Shown: positions 8,483 through 17,875 of the stretch, in pieces | How the letters are laid out: every line of letters starts with the position of its first letter | Position numbering within the stretch: the first letter of the stretch is position 1 | Origin: Beijerinckiaceae bacterium | Lineage (GTDB): Bacteria; Pseudomonadota; Alphaproteobacteria; Rhizobiales; Beijerinckiaceae | Reading direction: 5' to 3' | DNA length: 64,000 nucleotides | Assembly: GCA_004564215.1 (NCBI GenBank) | Contig: CP024846.1 | Location: forward strand, 1,674,001-1,738,000 | Made by a program: the position numbers and the translations under genes | Notes under the pieces: generated by a model | What the model saw: only the letters and a program-made list of their open reading frames with translations | Told to the model about the DNA's origin: nothing | The model's database searches: none

Positions 8483-9081
8483 ACGAAAACGTTCCGTCTT
8501 CCGGCAAGACCCGGCTCCGGCGGCTGAGCGCGGAAGAAATCGAGCTTTGGCTTGACGTCACGCGAGGGGTTGCCCGGCGTCCCGGCCATCATGTGCCCCC
8601 GATTGCCCCGCCAAAACCCGAGGCAGCACAGACTGCCGGCAAGCCCAAACCGAAGTCGGAAGCTATCGTGCGCCCCTTGCCGCCTCCGGCTCAGGCGGAG
8701 CGCAAAACTCCGCCTCCCTTGGCGCCGATCGAACGGCGGCTGCGCCAAAAACTCGCGCGCGGCCGGGCCGCCCCAGAGGCCGCGATCGATCTCCATGGCA
8801 TGCGGCGCCAGGAAGCATTTGTGGCCCTGCACCAGTTTCTGACCCGCGCCCAACGCGAGGGCGCCCGGCTCGTCCTGGTGGTGACGGGCAAGGGCGAGCG
8901 CGGAATGTCCGACGAGCCCGGAGTGCTGCGCAAGAGCGTGCCAACATGGCTGCGCGGCGCGCAATATCATTCGATCATTGTGGGATTTGAGGAAGCTTCG
9001 CGCCCGCATGGCGGCGCCGGGGCCCTTTATGTGCGGCTCAAAAGGCGCGATCGAATTCTGCGCGGGCATGATCCGCAATGA
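8479..9081 (+). CDS. Smr domain protein (MutS2-type nuclease fold)
   Basis: This 200-aa protein has a disordered, proline-rich N-terminal half (residues 30-90) and a C-terminal Smr domain (about 100-195). The Smr motifs are AIDLHGMRRQEAF (the LDLHG signature), VVTGKGERG (TGKG) and the closing GGAGALYVRLKRRD. Stand-alone Smr proteins nick or cleave nucleic acids, and E. coli SmrB cleaves mRNA at collided ribosomes. The start is GTG at 8479 (GTGA overlap with the mltA stop). The stop overlaps the next ATG (ATGA), so translation of the three genes is probably coupled. Confidence 0.9.
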   Translation: MNENVPSSGKTRLRRLSAEEIELWLDVTRGVARRPGHHVPPIAPPKPEAAQTAGKPKPKSEAIVRPLPPPAQAERKTPPPLAPIERRLRQKLARGRAAPEAAIDLHGMRRQEAFVALHQFLTRAQREGARLVLVVTGKGERGMSDEPGVLRKSVPTWLRGAQYHSIIVGFEEASRPHGGAGALYVRLKRRDRILRGHDPQ

Positions 9082-9494
9082 GCGCGGCGCAGATCGATTG
9101 GAGCGGGGTCGGGGCGCCGTCGATTGCCGATCTGGAGACGATGGCGCAAGCGGCCTTTGCGGCGTTGCCGGAAGAATTCCGCCGCCTCTGCGAGGGCGTC
9201 GTGATCCGGGTCGAGGATTTTCCGGACGAACAAACCCTCAATGACATGAATTGCGAGAGCGAATTCGAGATTTTGGGCCTGTTTCGCGGCCGCGGCCGCG
9301 CGCAATCGGAAGCAACACCGATGACCGGGCAATTTCCCAACATGATCTGGCTCTACCGGCGCCCCATCCTCGAATATTGGGCCGACCATGAGGACACGCT
9401 CGGCGCCATCGTCACCCATGTGTTGGTGCATGAGATCGGCCATCATTTTGGCCTCTCGGACGAAGACATGCACGAAATCGAGCGGGCGGAGTGA
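9078..9494 (+). CDS. Zincin-like metallopeptidase family protein
   Basis: This 138-aa cytosolic protein belongs to the minimal zincin (Zincin_1) family. It has the zinc motif VHEIGHHFGLSDEDMHEIE, in which the two His and the Glu of HEIGH and a downstream Asp are the expected metal and catalytic residues. The N-terminal half contains the usual MAQAAFAALPEEFRRL and VVIRVEDFPDE. Substrate and role are unknown for the family. It is the last gene of the tim44-mltA-smr run, joined to smr by an ATGA overlap. Confidence 0.88.
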   Translation: MSAAQIDWSGVGAPSIADLETMAQAAFAALPEEFRRLCEGVVIRVEDFPDEQTLNDMNCESEFEILGLFRGRGRAQSEATPMTGQFPNMIWLYRRPILEYWADHEDTLGAIVTHVLVHEIGHHFGLSDEDMHEIERAE

Positions 9495-9836
9495 GCTGGC
9501 CGCCGTCCAGCTTAGTAGGTCTTATACGGCAGGAACTTGCCCGACATGAGGACCTTGACCCGATCCCCTTTGGACCGAACTCCTCATGGATCAATTCCTT
9601 GATTGTGCTCCGGTAGACGGCAACGATTGTACCAACGGTAAATCAGCGGATCGGTCGGGATGGCGGTCGGCAGCGATCCTTGGTAAGGGACGATTTGAAG
9701 CCAGATGACCGCCTCGTCGGAAAGGCCAAAAAGGGCGCCCCCGCGGCCGATCGTCGAACAGTTTGACTCAAAACCGCAACCCGGCGAAAAGCTTTCCCTC
9801 CCCCGGCTGCCAAAAAGATTTGGACCCGCAAAAAAA
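9495..9836. other. Gap before leuD with possible decayed minus-strand reading frame
   Basis: There is no intact gene in these roughly 340 bp. On the minus strand, protein-like text appears in successive frames: [20 protein letters not shown], then TIVAVYRSTIKELIHEEFG, then GDRVKVLMSGKFLPYKTY before a TAA at about 9512. That pattern would fit a frameshifted gene remnant, but I cannot name a parent family. An in-frame upstream extension of leuD from 9705 also crosses the gap without LeuD similarity. Confidence 0.35.
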
Positions 9837-10442
9837 ATGGAAAAATTCATCTCGCTGACTGGTGTCGCCGCGCCGCTCGACATCACCAATGTCGACACCG
9901 ACATGATCATCCCGAAGCAATATCTGAAGACGATCAAGCGCACCGGCCTCGGCAGCGGGCTCTTTGCCGAAATGCGCTACAAGGAAGACGGCACCGAAAA
10001 TCCCGACTTCGTCCTGAACAAGCCGGCCTATCGCGCCGCCAAGATCCTGGTCGCCGAAGATAATTTCGGCTGCGGCTCCTCGCGCGAGCATGCGCCCTGG
10101 GCCCTCCTCGATTTTGGCATTCGCTGCGTTATCTCGACGAGCTTCGCGGATATTTTTTATAATAATTGCTTCAAGAACGGCATTTTGCCGATCGTCGTTT
10201 CGCCGGAAAATCTCGCCAAGCTCATGGATGATGCCAAGCGTGGCGCCAATGCCACTTTGTCGGTCGACCTCGAGACCCAGGAAATCCGGGGACCCGACGG
10301 CGGGGTGGTCAAATTCGAGGTGGACCCGTTCCGGAAGCATTGTCTGATGAACGGGCTCGACGACATCGGCCTGACTTTGGAAAAATCCACCCTCATCGAA
10401 GCATTTGAGAAAAGATCTGCGGCCGAATGCAGCTGGCTTTGA
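9837..10442 (+). CDS. leuD: 3-isopropylmalate dehydratase small subunit
   Basis: LeuD pairs with LeuC (not in the window) to isomerise 2- to 3-isopropylmalate in leucine synthesis. The 201-aa product from ATG 9837 ([18 protein letters not shown]) has the standard length and motifs: [37 protein letters not shown] (substrate-recognition loop region) and [17 protein letters not shown]. An ATG at 9705 would add 44 residues without family similarity, so I reject it. The chosen start has no strong Shine-Dalgarno sequence, only an A-rich run. Confidence 0.95.
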   Translation: MEKFISLTGVAAPLDITNVDTDMIIPKQYLKTIKRTGLGSGLFAEMRYKEDGTENPDFVLNKPAYRAAKILVAEDNFGCGSSREHAPWALLDFGIRCVISTSFADIFYNNCFKNGILPIVVSPENLAKLMDDAKRGANATLSVDLETQEIRGPDGGVVKFEVDPFRKHCLMNGLDDIGLTLEKSTLIEAFEKRSAAECSWL

Positions 10443-10594
10443 TCACCTTTTCGCCGGATTTTGCTTGAAAAAAGCATAGCGCGAGGTCATGTCCGATGCT
10501 AAATAACCGGCAGGACAGCTTCGAAAACTGTTCAGGGTAAGGAAACGAAAGCGCCTGGCTAACCGCAACGCTTGGATCAAAGGCAGAGGCTCAC

Positions 10595-10672
10595 ATGACT
10601 TGGACGACCCCCGTAATCACCGAAATCTGCATCGGCATGGAAGTTACCAGCTATCTTTCCGCCGAAATCTGA
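10595..10672 (+). CDS. pqqA: PQQ precursor peptide PqqA
   Basis: This is a 25-aa peptide, MTWTTPVITEICIGMEVTSY followed by LSAEI. Glu16 and Tyr20 are the two residues cross-linked by PqqE and turned into pyrroloquinoline quinone; the E-x-x-x-Y spacing (EVTSY) is exact. It is too short for ordinary gene callers. GCAGAGGC lies about 5 nt upstream of the ATG as ribosome site. It is 39 nt upstream of pqqB and is the first gene of the pqq operon. Confidence 0.95.
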   Translation: MTWTTPVITEICIGMEVTSYLSAEI

Positions 10673-10711
10673 CGGCGGAAGCTCAGCGCTTCCCCCATTT
10701 TTGAGCGCGCT

Positions 10712-11608
10712 TTGCGCATTCTTGTCTTAGGTTCGGCAGCCGGGGGAGGCTTTCCGCAATGGAATTGCCTTTGTCCGGTCTGCCAACTTGCTTGGAATGG
10801 CGATAAGCGCGTCAAAGCGCGAAGCCAATCGAGCCTTGCGGTCAGCGCGGATGGCGAGCGCTGGCTCCTTCTGAACGCTTCGCCAGACCTGCGCCAACAA
10901 ATTATTGCGTCGCCGAGCCTTCATCCGCGTGGGGGCGCCCGGCAATCGCCTATTCGCGCGGTTTTTGTCACCAATGCCGATGTGGATCATCTAGCCGGCC
11001 TTTTGACGTTGCGTGAGCAGCAGAGCTTTACGCTGTTTGGAAGCCGGGCGACCTTGGCGGAAGCCGATCATGGAATTTTCGGCGTTTTGAACAAGGAACT
11101 CGTCGACACCCGCAGGGTCACGCTGGAGCGTCCGGTCGATACCGGCCTCGGGCTGACCGTCACCGCTTTCGCGGTCCCGGGAAAGGTTGCTCTTTATCTC
11201 GAAGGCGACAGCCTCGATATCGGCGCTGAAACCGAGACGACCGTCGGACTTAAGATCAGCGACGGCAAGAAAAGTTTCTTTTATGTGCCGGGCTGCGCCA
11301 AGATCAATGAAGGCATTTTGAAAAGGCTTGCCGGGGCTGAGCTCTTGTTCTTCGACGGCACCACTTTTACGGATGACGAGATGGTGGCCCTGGGTCTGTC
11401 TCAGAAAACCGCCTGGCGCATGGGCCATGTGGCGATGAGTGGAGAAGAAGGCTCGCTTAAAATGCTCGCGTCTAGCGGCATCGGGCGCAAGATTTATGTC
11501 CACATCAATAATACGAACCCGGTTCTGATCGAAGATTCGGCGCCACGCTCAACGGTGGAAAGGGCTGGTTGGGATGTCGCCTATGATGGCATGGAGGTTT
11601 GCCTGTGA
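10712..11608 (+). CDS. pqqB: PQQ biosynthesis protein PqqB
   Basis: PqqB has a metallo-beta-lactamase fold. It acts after PqqE/PqqD cross-linking of PqqA and is proposed to hydroxylate the excised Glu-Tyr product. The 298-aa protein shows the family N-terminus MRILVLGSAAGGGFPQWNC with the structural zinc cysteines (CLCPVC), the DVDHLAGLLTLRE segment of the active site, and VHINNTNPVL near the C-terminus. The start is TTG at 10712, since no ATG or GTG fits the conserved N-terminus. The stop overlaps the GTG start of pqqC (GTGA). Confidence 0.94.
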   Translation: MRILVLGSAAGGGFPQWNCLCPVCQLAWNGDKRVKARSQSSLAVSADGERWLLLNASPDLRQQIIASPSLHPRGGARQSPIRAVFVTNADVDHLAGLLTLREQQSFTLFGSRATLAEADHGIFGVLNKELVDTRRVTLERPVDTGLGLTVTAFAVPGKVALYLEGDSLDIGAETETTVGLKISDGKKSFFYVPGCAKINEGILKRLAGAELLFFDGTTFTDDEMVALGLSQKTAWRMGHVAMSGEEGSLKMLASSGIGRKIYVHINNTNPVLIEDSAPRSTVERAGWDVAYDGMEVCL

Positions 11609-12366
11609 GCATTGTCGCGCCGCTTCTCACCAAAGATGAACTCGAAGCCCGTCTGCGCCAGATCGGCGCCGAGCGCTATCATAGTTTGCATCGCTTTCAT
11701 CGCCGCCTGCACAGCGGCCAATGCACCTATGAGGAAGTGCAGGCCTGGGCACTCAATCGATATTATTATCAGGCGATGATCCCGATCAAGGACGCAACGA
11801 TCCTGACCCGGATGCCGAATGTCGAGGACCGGCGGGAATGGCGCAAACGCATCGAGGATCATGACGGCCGGCAGGAAGACGACGGCGGGATCGAGCGCTG
11901 GCTGAAGCTGACCGACAGCCTGGGATTTTCCCGCGACTTTGTGATTTCGACGGAGGGCATTTTGCCCGCGACGCGGTTTGCGGTCGAAGCCTATACCGAG
12001 TTCTGCCGAACCAAGACTCTTCTCGAGGCCGTCGCATCATCGCTGACGGAGTTGTTTTCGCCGACCATTATCTCCGAGCGGATGGCGGGCATGCTCGCCC
12101 ATTATGATTTCGTCACCAAGGATACCTTGGCCTATTTCTCGAAGCGCCCGACGCAAGCCAAGCGCGACAGCGACTTTGCTCTCGACTTCGTCAAGACACA
12201 TGCGGCGACTCGGGCCGAGCAGGACACGGTCCTCGCCGCCCTTGAATTCAAATGCTCGGTCCTGTGGGCGCAACTCGATGCGCTCTGGAGCGCTTATGTG
12301 GATGGCGCGATCCCGCCGGGAAGCTGGAAGCCCGTTCCCAAAGCGGCCCGTGGTCGGGCGGCATGA
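11605..12366 (+). CDS. pqqC: Pyrroloquinoline-quinone synthase PqqC
   Basis: PqqC is a cofactor-free oxidase that performs the final ring closure and eight-electron oxidation of AHQQ to PQQ. The 253-aa helical protein has the characteristic RLHSGQCTYEEVQAWALNRY, IPIKDATILTRM, RIEDHDG and YFSKRPTQAKRDSDFALDF. The GTG at 11605 overlaps the pqqB stop; an upstream TTG at 11599 is less likely. The stop overlaps the ATG of pqqD. In Methylobacterium extorquens pqqC and pqqD are fused; here they are separate overlapping genes. Confidence 0.95.
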   Translation: MSIVAPLLTKDELEARLRQIGAERYHSLHRFHRRLHSGQCTYEEVQAWALNRYYYQAMIPIKDATILTRMPNVEDRREWRKRIEDHDGRQEDDGGIERWLKLTDSLGFSRDFVISTEGILPATRFAVEAYTEFCRTKTLLEAVASSLTELFSPTIISERMAGMLAHYDFVTKDTLAYFSKRPTQAKRDSDFALDFVKTHAATRAEQDTVLAALEFKCSVLWAQLDALWSAYVDGAIPPGSWKPVPKAARGRAA

Positions 12367-12650
12367 CGGCCCAGGCGCCGATCGGTTCCGATTCAAAACC
12401 GCGTTTACCGCGCGGCGTCAGGTTGAAGTATGATGAAACGCGGGGCGAATGGCTGCTGCTGGCGCCCGAGCGTGTGATCAAGCTAGATTCCATCGCGGTG
12501 GAGATTCTCAAGCGCTGCGATGGAAATGCCGGTTTTGATGCAATCGTAGACGATCTGGTCGCGCAGTTTTCTGCCGAACGCGGGCGGGTCGAAACCGATG
12601 TGCGGGCCCTGCTGGGCGAACTCGCGGCCAAGAGAATGGTGGACCTATGA
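12363..12650 (+). CDS. pqqD: PQQ peptide chaperone PqqD
   Basis: PqqD is a RiPP recognition element that binds PqqA and presents it to the radical SAM enzyme PqqE. The 95-aa protein has the winged-helix RRE pattern: RLPRGVRLKYDETRGEWLLL as the beta-strand peptide-binding region, then PERVIKLDSIAVEILKRCDG and helices to the C-terminus. The ATG overlaps the pqqC stop (ATGA), and its own stop overlaps the pqqE ATG (ATGA). This supports coupled, near-stoichiometric translation of C, D and E. Confidence 0.95.
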   Translation: MTAQAPIGSDSKPRLPRGVRLKYDETRGEWLLLAPERVIKLDSIAVEILKRCDGNAGFDAIVDDLVAQFSAERGRVETDVRALLGELAAKRMVDL

Positions 12651-13774
12651 CCGCCGTATCCGACAAACTTGCTCCTCCCGCCGGGCTTCTCGCCGAGTTG
12701 ACGCATCGCTGTCCGCTGGGCTGTCCTTATTGCTCCAATCCGCTTGCCCTTGAGCCGCGCGCGGACGAGCTGGACACCGCACAATGGAAGCAGGTCTTTT
12801 CGCAAGCTGCGGCCTTGGGCGTTCTCCATGCCCATCTTTCCGGCGGCGAACCCGCTGCACGGCGCGATCTGGTCGAGATCGTCGCCCATTGCGCAAAGGT
12901 CGGCCTCTACACCAATCTGATCACCTCGGGAATCGGCCTTACGCAAGAGCGCATCGACGAACTCGCGGCGGCGGGCCTCGACCATGTACAGCTTTCGATC
13001 CAGGATTCCGAACCTCAATCCGCCGACAGAATCGCCGGCTACCAGGGTGGCTTCGCGCGCAAGCAAGCCGTTGCCGGCTGGGTCACGCGGATCGGCCTGC
13101 CCCTGACCGTGAACGCCGTCATTCACCGCGCCAATGTCGCGCGCGCCGGCAAAATGGTCGAGCTTGCCGTTGAGCTCGGCGCGCGGCGGGTCGAAATCGC
13201 CCATACGCAATATTACGGCTGGGGAATGCTCAATCGTGCCGCTCTGATGCCTTCGCGGGCCCAGGCCGAAGCCGCGATTGCCGAGGTCGAGGCCCTGCGC
13301 AAAACCTATGCGGGCGTCATCGTGATCGACCACGTCGTCCCGGATTATCACGCCCGCGTCCCCAAGGCCTGCATGGGGGGCTGGGCCAAAAAGGGGCTGA
13401 ACATCACGCCGTCGGGCAAGGCCCTCCCCTGCCATGCGGCGGAAACCATTCCAAATCTGGTTTTCTGGAACGTCCGCGACCATTCGATCGAAGATATCTG
13501 GACCCATTCGCCGGCATTCACGGCCTTCCGGGGCACCGAGTGGATGCGCGAGCCGTGCCGCTCGTGCGACCGCAAGACAGTCGATTATGGCGGTTGCCGC
13601 TGTCAGGCGCTGGCGCTCACTGGCGACGCCCGGGAAGCCGACCCTGTCTGTTATCTCTCACCGCATCATGATAAGGTGGCTGAAATTGCAGCGCTTGCGG
13701 CTGAAAACGAAGACTTGAGCAGCGAGCCGACCTATAATTACCGCGGGATGAGACTGCACGAACCGGCGGAATAG
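12647..13774 (+). CDS. pqqE: PqqA peptide cyclase PqqE (radical SAM)
   Basis: PqqE forms the carbon-carbon bond between Glu and Tyr of PqqA. The 375-aa protein has the radical SAM cluster motif CPLGCPYCSNP (C-x3-C-x2-C, about residues 25-32), the SGGEPAARRDL segment, and a C-terminal SPASM domain. The SPASM cysteines appear in KACMGGW, LPCHAAE, EPCRSCDRKTVDYGGCRCQA and DPVCYLSPHHD; these bind the auxiliary clusters. It closes the pqqABCDE run. No pqqF or pqqG protease gene follows, so PqqA processing must be encoded elsewhere. Confidence 0.96.
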   Translation: MTAVSDKLAPPAGLLAELTHRCPLGCPYCSNPLALEPRADELDTAQWKQVFSQAAALGVLHAHLSGGEPAARRDLVEIVAHCAKVGLYTNLITSGIGLTQERIDELAAAGLDHVQLSIQDSEPQSADRIAGYQGGFARKQAVAGWVTRIGLPLTVNAVIHRANVARAGKMVELAVELGARRVEIAHTQYYGWGMLNRAALMPSRAQAEAAIAEVEALRKTYAGVIVIDHVVPDYHARVPKACMGGWAKKGLNITPSGKALPCHAAETIPNLVFWNVRDHSIEDIWTHSPAFTAFRGTEWMREPCRSCDRKTVDYGGCRCQALALTGDAREADPVCYLSPHHDKVAEIAALAAENEDLSSEPTYNYRGMRLHEPAE

Positions 13775-13925
13775 TTCATTTGTTCGTGTAATTGAGCCGA
13801 AGGCGGCTGAACTCCGGTGGAAAAGCCGGTCGCATATTGGAAAACGAGGCTTTCCCGCTTATATCCTGAGAGGCGGCGGTGGTCTGCATAGCCGGGCTCA
13901 AGCGCTTGGCAGGAGACGAAAAGCG

Positions 13926-16900
13926 ATGGCGGGCGCGCTCAAAGGTCCGATCGACCTCCCCCAGGACCTCGAATCCACCTCTCTCGACGATAAATATGAT
14001 CTGACCAAGCGGCGGATCTTTGTCTCGGGTCCGCAGGCGATCATCCGGCTCCTCCTTATGCAAAGGGAGCTGGACCGGCGCGCCGGGCTTTCGACCGCAG
14101 GCTTCATTTCCGGCTACCGCGGCTCCCCCCTTGGCGGACTCGATATCAATTTCCAGCGCGCCAAGCACGCGCTGGAAGCCAGTAACATTTTGTTTCAGCC
14201 AGGCCTCAACGAAGACTTAGCCGCGACCGCCATTTGGGGAACCCAGCAGGCGGAAATGCGCGGCGAAGGTAAGTTCGACGGCATTTTCTCGCTCTGGTAC
14301 GGCAAGGGCCCTGGGGTCGACCGCAGCGGCGATGTCTTGCGCCACGCCAATCTGGCGGGGACCTCGAAATACGGCGGCGTGCTTGCCCTGATGGGCGACG
14401 ATCATACCGCCGAATCCTCGACCACCGCGCATCAGTCCGAGTTCACCTTTGTCGATGTGATGATGCCGATCCTCTCCCCCGCTGGGGTGCAGGAGATTGT
14501 CGATTACGGTCTTTACGGGCTGGCAATGAGCCGTTTCACCGGCACCTGGGTCGGCCTCAAATGCCTGAAGGATACGGTCGAATCGACCGGCTCGATCGAC
14601 GTCTCCCTCGATCGGGTGACCCCGGTCGTTCCAACGGGTTTCGGCATGCCGCCCGGCGGCCTCAACATCCGCGCGCGCGATAATGTCCTCGAACAGGAAA
14701 AGCGCCTGCAAAATTATAAGCGGGACGCGATCCTGGCCTGGCTGCGCGCCAATCGCTTGAACAAGATCATTACTTCTGGTGGCCCCAACGCCAAGATTGG
14801 CGTCATCACCGCTGGTAAATCCTATCTCGATGTGCGTCAGGCGATGGACGATCTCGGCATCGACGAGATCGCCGCCAACAGGCTCGGCCTGCGGCTCATG
14901 AAAATCGCCTGCACTTGGCCGATCGAACCGTCCGGACTTCGCGAATTTGCACGCGGTCTCGAACTGATCATCGTCGTCGAGGAAAAGCGCTCTCTGATTG
15001 AAGTCCAGCTGCGCGAAGAGCTTTACGGTTCGCCCAACCAACCGATTTGCATCGGCAAGAAGGACGAGCAAGGCGCTTGGCTGTTCCCCGTCACGGGCGC
15101 GCTCGATGCCAATGATATCGCGATTGCGATTGGCCGGCGTATCCTGCGCTTTGCGCGCAGCGACGATCTTGTGCAGCGGGTCGAGAAGCTCGAACGGGCG
15201 CAGGCGGCCCTCGCCGCCGCCGAGGATTTGGGCATTCGCACCCCCTATTTCTGCTCGGGCTGCCCGCATAACACATCGACGCAAGTGCCCGAGGGAATGC
15301 GCGCCTACGCCGGAATCGGTTGCCATTACATGGTGCAATGGATGGACCGTTCCACCGAGGGCTTTACCCAGATGGGCGGCGAAGGCGCCAACTGGGTCGG
15401 GGAGGCGCCCTTCTCGAAACGTCTGCATGTCTTTCAAAACCTCGGCGATGGAACCTACGACCATTCCGGCATCCTCGCCTTGCGCTTCGCGGTCGCGGCC
15501 GGCGTTAACATTACCTACAAAATCCTCTTCAACGACGCCGTGGCGATGACGGGCGGCCAACCGCTCGAAGGCGGTCTCACGGTGGACATGATCGCGCGGC
15601 AGGTCGCCGCTGAGAATGTGACGCGGATCGCGGTCGTCACCGACCAGCCGAAGAAATATTCATCCGCGACGCAGTGGCCGCAGGGGCTCACCATCCACGA
15701 ACGTCACGACCTCGATCGTGTTCAGCGTGAGCTTGCGGCGGTCCCAGGCGTGAGCGTCTTGATTTACGATCAGACCTGCGCGGCCGAAAAACGCCGCCGC
15801 CGGAAAAAGGGCGAACTGGAAGATCCCGACCGCCGGGTGATCATCAACGAACTCGTCTGCGAAGGCTGCGGCGATTGCAGCGTCAAATCCAATTGCGTGT
15901 CGGTGCAGCCGCTTGAGACCGAGTTCGGCCGAAAGCGGATGATCGACCAGTCGAGCTGCAACAAGGATTTTTCCTGCCTCGACGGTTTTTGCCCGGCGCT
16001 CGTGACGGTTCGCGGCGCCAAGCCAAGAAAGGCGCGTCTGAAGGAAGTCGGCGATTTTCCCGATTTGCCCCGACCCCAGATCCGCGAGATCGGCGCCAAG
16101 CCCTATGGGATATTGGTCACCGGCGTCGGCGGCACCGGCGTTGTGACGATCGGCGCCATTCTCGGCATGGCCGCGCATCTCGAGGGCAAAGGCTGCGGCT
16201 CGATCGATATGGCCGGGCTGGCGCAGAAGGGCGGCGCCGTCTACAGCCATGTGAAGATCGCGGCAAAGCCTGAAGATGTTCATGCAATCCGGGTCGCGGC
16301 CGGCGAAGCCGACCTCGTCCTCGGCTGCGATCTTGTCGTCTCGGGCACCAAGAAGGTGCTCGCCGCCATGCGCAAGGATGAAACCGGGGTTGTCGTGAAC
16401 ACGGCGGAAATTTTCCCCGGAGACTTCACTCACAATCCCGATTTTTCCATTCCCTCGGAGCGCATCAAACGGGCGATCCGCCAGGTCGCGGGGGAAGGCG
16501 TCAACTTTATCGATGCTACCGGAGTCGCCGCGGCACTGCTCGGAAATTCGATCGCGGCCAACATGTTCATGCTCGGCTTTGCCTGGCAGAAAGGCCTCGT
16601 GCCGCTGGAGGAAGAGTCGATCCTGCATGCGATCGCACTCAATGGCCAATCCGTCGAAATGAACCAAGCGGCATTTTTATGGGGCCGTCGGGAAGCCGCC
16701 AATTCCGCCGCCGTGGAAGCCATTGCCGCGCCTCTGCGCCGGAGCACAGCGGTGCAACGGCAATCGCAAACGCTTGATGAGCTGATCGAACGGCGCGTCG
16801 GCTTCCTGACCGCCTATCAGAATAAGGCCTATGCCGAACGTTATCTCGCTTTGGTGAAGACGGTGCGGGGTGCCGAGCGTGTTAAAACACCCGGACGGGA

Positions 16901-17429
16901 GACCCTCACCGAGGCGGTCGCGCGCTATTATTTCAAACTGCTGGCGATCAAGGATGAATATGAAGTCGCGCGGCTTTACAGCGACGGATCGTTTGCAAAA
17001 CAGATCGCGGCGTCATTCGAAGGCGAGCCGCATTTCGAATTTCATCTCGCGCCCCCCATTCTTGGCCGCAAAAACGCCAAGGGCGAGCCGATCAAATCCA
17101 CGTTAGGCCCCTGGATCATGCCGGTGTTCCGCGGCCTCGCCGCCTTGAAACCGCTGCGGGCAACGATGTTCGACGTGTTCGGCTATTCGCAGGAACGCCG
17201 GACCGAGCGCAAGCTCATCGCCGATTATGAAACGATGATCGAAGAGATTTTGAAAAATCTCGCGCCGGACAATTGCGAGGTCGCCGTTGCGCTGGCGTCC
17301 ATCCCCGAAAAAATCCGCGGCTTCGGCCATGTCAAGATGCACCATTTGAAGGCGGCCAAGGCCGAGGAGCAGAAGCTTTTGGAGCTCTTTCGTACCGGCC
17401 CGGCGCCGATGAAACTCGCAGCGGAATAG
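13926..17429 (+). CDS. Indolepyruvate ferredoxin oxidoreductase, single-chain form
   Basis: This 1167-aa enzyme decarboxylates aryl pyruvates (or related 2-oxo acids) to acyl-CoA with reduction of an iron-sulfur partner. The N-terminal part (1-430) holds the pyrimidine-binding domain with STAGFISGYRGSPLGGLD and ALMGDDHTAESSTT. The central part (430-620) is TPP-binding with FCSGCPHNTST, GIGCHYM, GGEGANW and ILFNDAVAMTGGQPLEGG. A cysteine cluster motif (CEGCGDCSVKSNC, about 645) follows, then the IorB-like gamma domain from about 715 (ILVTGVGGTGVVTIGAILG). Fused alpha-beta enzymes of this size are common in Proteobacteria. It is monocistronic, 151 nt after pqqE. Confidence 0.9.
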   Translation: MAGALKGPIDLPQDLESTSLDDKYDLTKRRIFVSGPQAIIRLLLMQRELDRRAGLSTAGFISGYRGSPLGGLDINFQRAKHALEASNILFQPGLNEDLAATAIWGTQQAEMRGEGKFDGIFSLWYGKGPGVDRSGDVLRHANLAGTSKYGGVLALMGDDHTAESSTTAHQSEFTFVDVMMPILSPAGVQEIVDYGLYGLAMSRFTGTWVGLKCLKDTVESTGSIDVSLDRVTPVVPTGFGMPPGGLNIRARDNVLEQEKRLQNYKRDAILAWLRANRLNKIITSGGPNAKIGVITAGKSYLDVRQAMDDLGIDEIAANRLGLRLMKIACTWPIEPSGLREFARGLELIIVVEEKRSLIEVQLREELYGSPNQPICIGKKDEQGAWLFPVTGALDANDIAIAIGRRILRFARSDDLVQRVEKLERAQAALAAAEDLGIRTPYFCSGCPHNTSTQVPEGMRAYAGIGCHYMVQWMDRSTEGFTQMGGEGANWVGEAPFSKRLHVFQNLGDGTYDHSGILALRFAVAAGVNITYKILFNDAVAMTGGQPLEGGLTVDMIARQVAAENVTRIAVVTDQPKKYSSATQWPQGLTIHERHDLDRVQRELAAVPGVSVLIYDQTCAAEKRRRRKKGELEDPDRRVIINELVCEGCGDCSVKSNCVSVQPLETEFGRKRMIDQSSCNKDFSCLDGFCPALVTVRGAKPRKARLKEVGDFPDLPRPQIREIGAKPYGILVTGVGGTGVVTIGAILGMAAHLEGKGCGSIDMAGLAQKGGAVYSHVKIAAKPEDVHAIRVAAGEADLVLGCDLVVSGTKKVLAAMRKDETGVVVNTAEIFPGDFTHNPDFSIPSERIKRAIRQVAGEGVNFIDATGVAAALLGNSIAANMFMLGFAWQKGLVPLEEESILHAIALNGQSVEMNQAAFLWGRREAANSAAVEAIAAPLRRSTAVQRQSQTLDELIERRVGFLTAYQNKAYAERYLALVKTVRGAERVKTPGRETLTEAVARYYFKLLAIKDEYEVARLYSDGSFAKQIAASFEGEPHFEFHLAPPILGRKNAKGEPIKSTLGPWIMPVFRGLAALKPLRATMFDVFGYSQERRTERKLIADYETMIEEILKNLAPDNCEVAVALASIPEKIRGFGHVKMHHLKAAKAEEQKLLELFRTGPAPMKLAAE

Positions 17430-17444
17430 GGAAAGCGTTCCCGA

Positions 17445-17840
17445 TTACTCGTTAATGAGGCCCTCGAAAGGTCCCCAGCCAATGCGCTTTGGCGGACCTT
17501 CGTCGGGATCAAATTGGGCCGGAGGAGCCTCGCTCTCCTCGGCGGAATAAAAATCAAACGCCTTGACCGAGAATTCCCCGCCGCTCTCGAATAATTCGAC
17601 CCTGACCGGCATCGTAAATGACACATGTTGCGCTTGACCCACGCGGATGTCGGCGGGGGCACTGAGAAGCAATTCGGCCCGCCCAAGCCAAATGCCGTCG
17701 GTTTCGCTTTTTTCGAAAGAGCGTGGATCGAGGTCGGTCGCAAAATAGGACACGCCCGGCACTCTTTGCGAAAGGGCAAGCCATTGCGCGTCATTCTCGA
17801 CCGCAAAGCCGGTGACAGCCCCAACCAATCGATCCGACAT
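17445..17840 (-). CDS. Small acidic protein of unknown function
   Basis: This 131-aa acidic protein (MSDRLVGAVTGFAVENDAQW) has no signal peptide or TM segment. Its C-terminal half is rich in Glu and Asp (DFYSAEESEAPPAQFDPDEG). I do not recognise the family. The start at 17840 is supported by AGGAGG 6-7 nt upstream; an upstream in-frame start at 17897 would overlap the FRG gene. It follows the FRG gene by 35 nt on the same strand, so they are probably co-expressed. It might be a binding partner of the FRG protein, but nothing in the sequence proves that. Confidence 0.65.
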   Translation of the reverse strand: MSDRLVGAVTGFAVENDAQWLALSQRVPGVSYFATDLDPRSFEKSETDGIWLGRAELLLSAPADIRVGQAQHVSFTMPVRVELFESGGEFSVKAFDFYSAEESEAPPAQFDPDEGPPKRIGWGPFEGLINE

Positions 17841-17875
17841 GACAGCCTCCTTGTGGTCTACACTCACGGGTGTCC

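Noticed and set aside
9705..9836. Upstream extension of leuD by 44 residues
   Set aside because: No similarity to LeuD before MEKFISLTG; family members start there.
12248..13507. Long antisense frame (about 419 codons) opposite pqqD/pqqE
   Set aside because: Shadow of pqqE; no protein character.
14217..15560. Long antisense open frame (about 447 codons) opposite the indolepyruvate oxidoreductase gene
   Set aside because: It mirrors third-codon GC bias of the real gene; the translation is low-complexity and has no motif, while the plus strand has complete family motifs.
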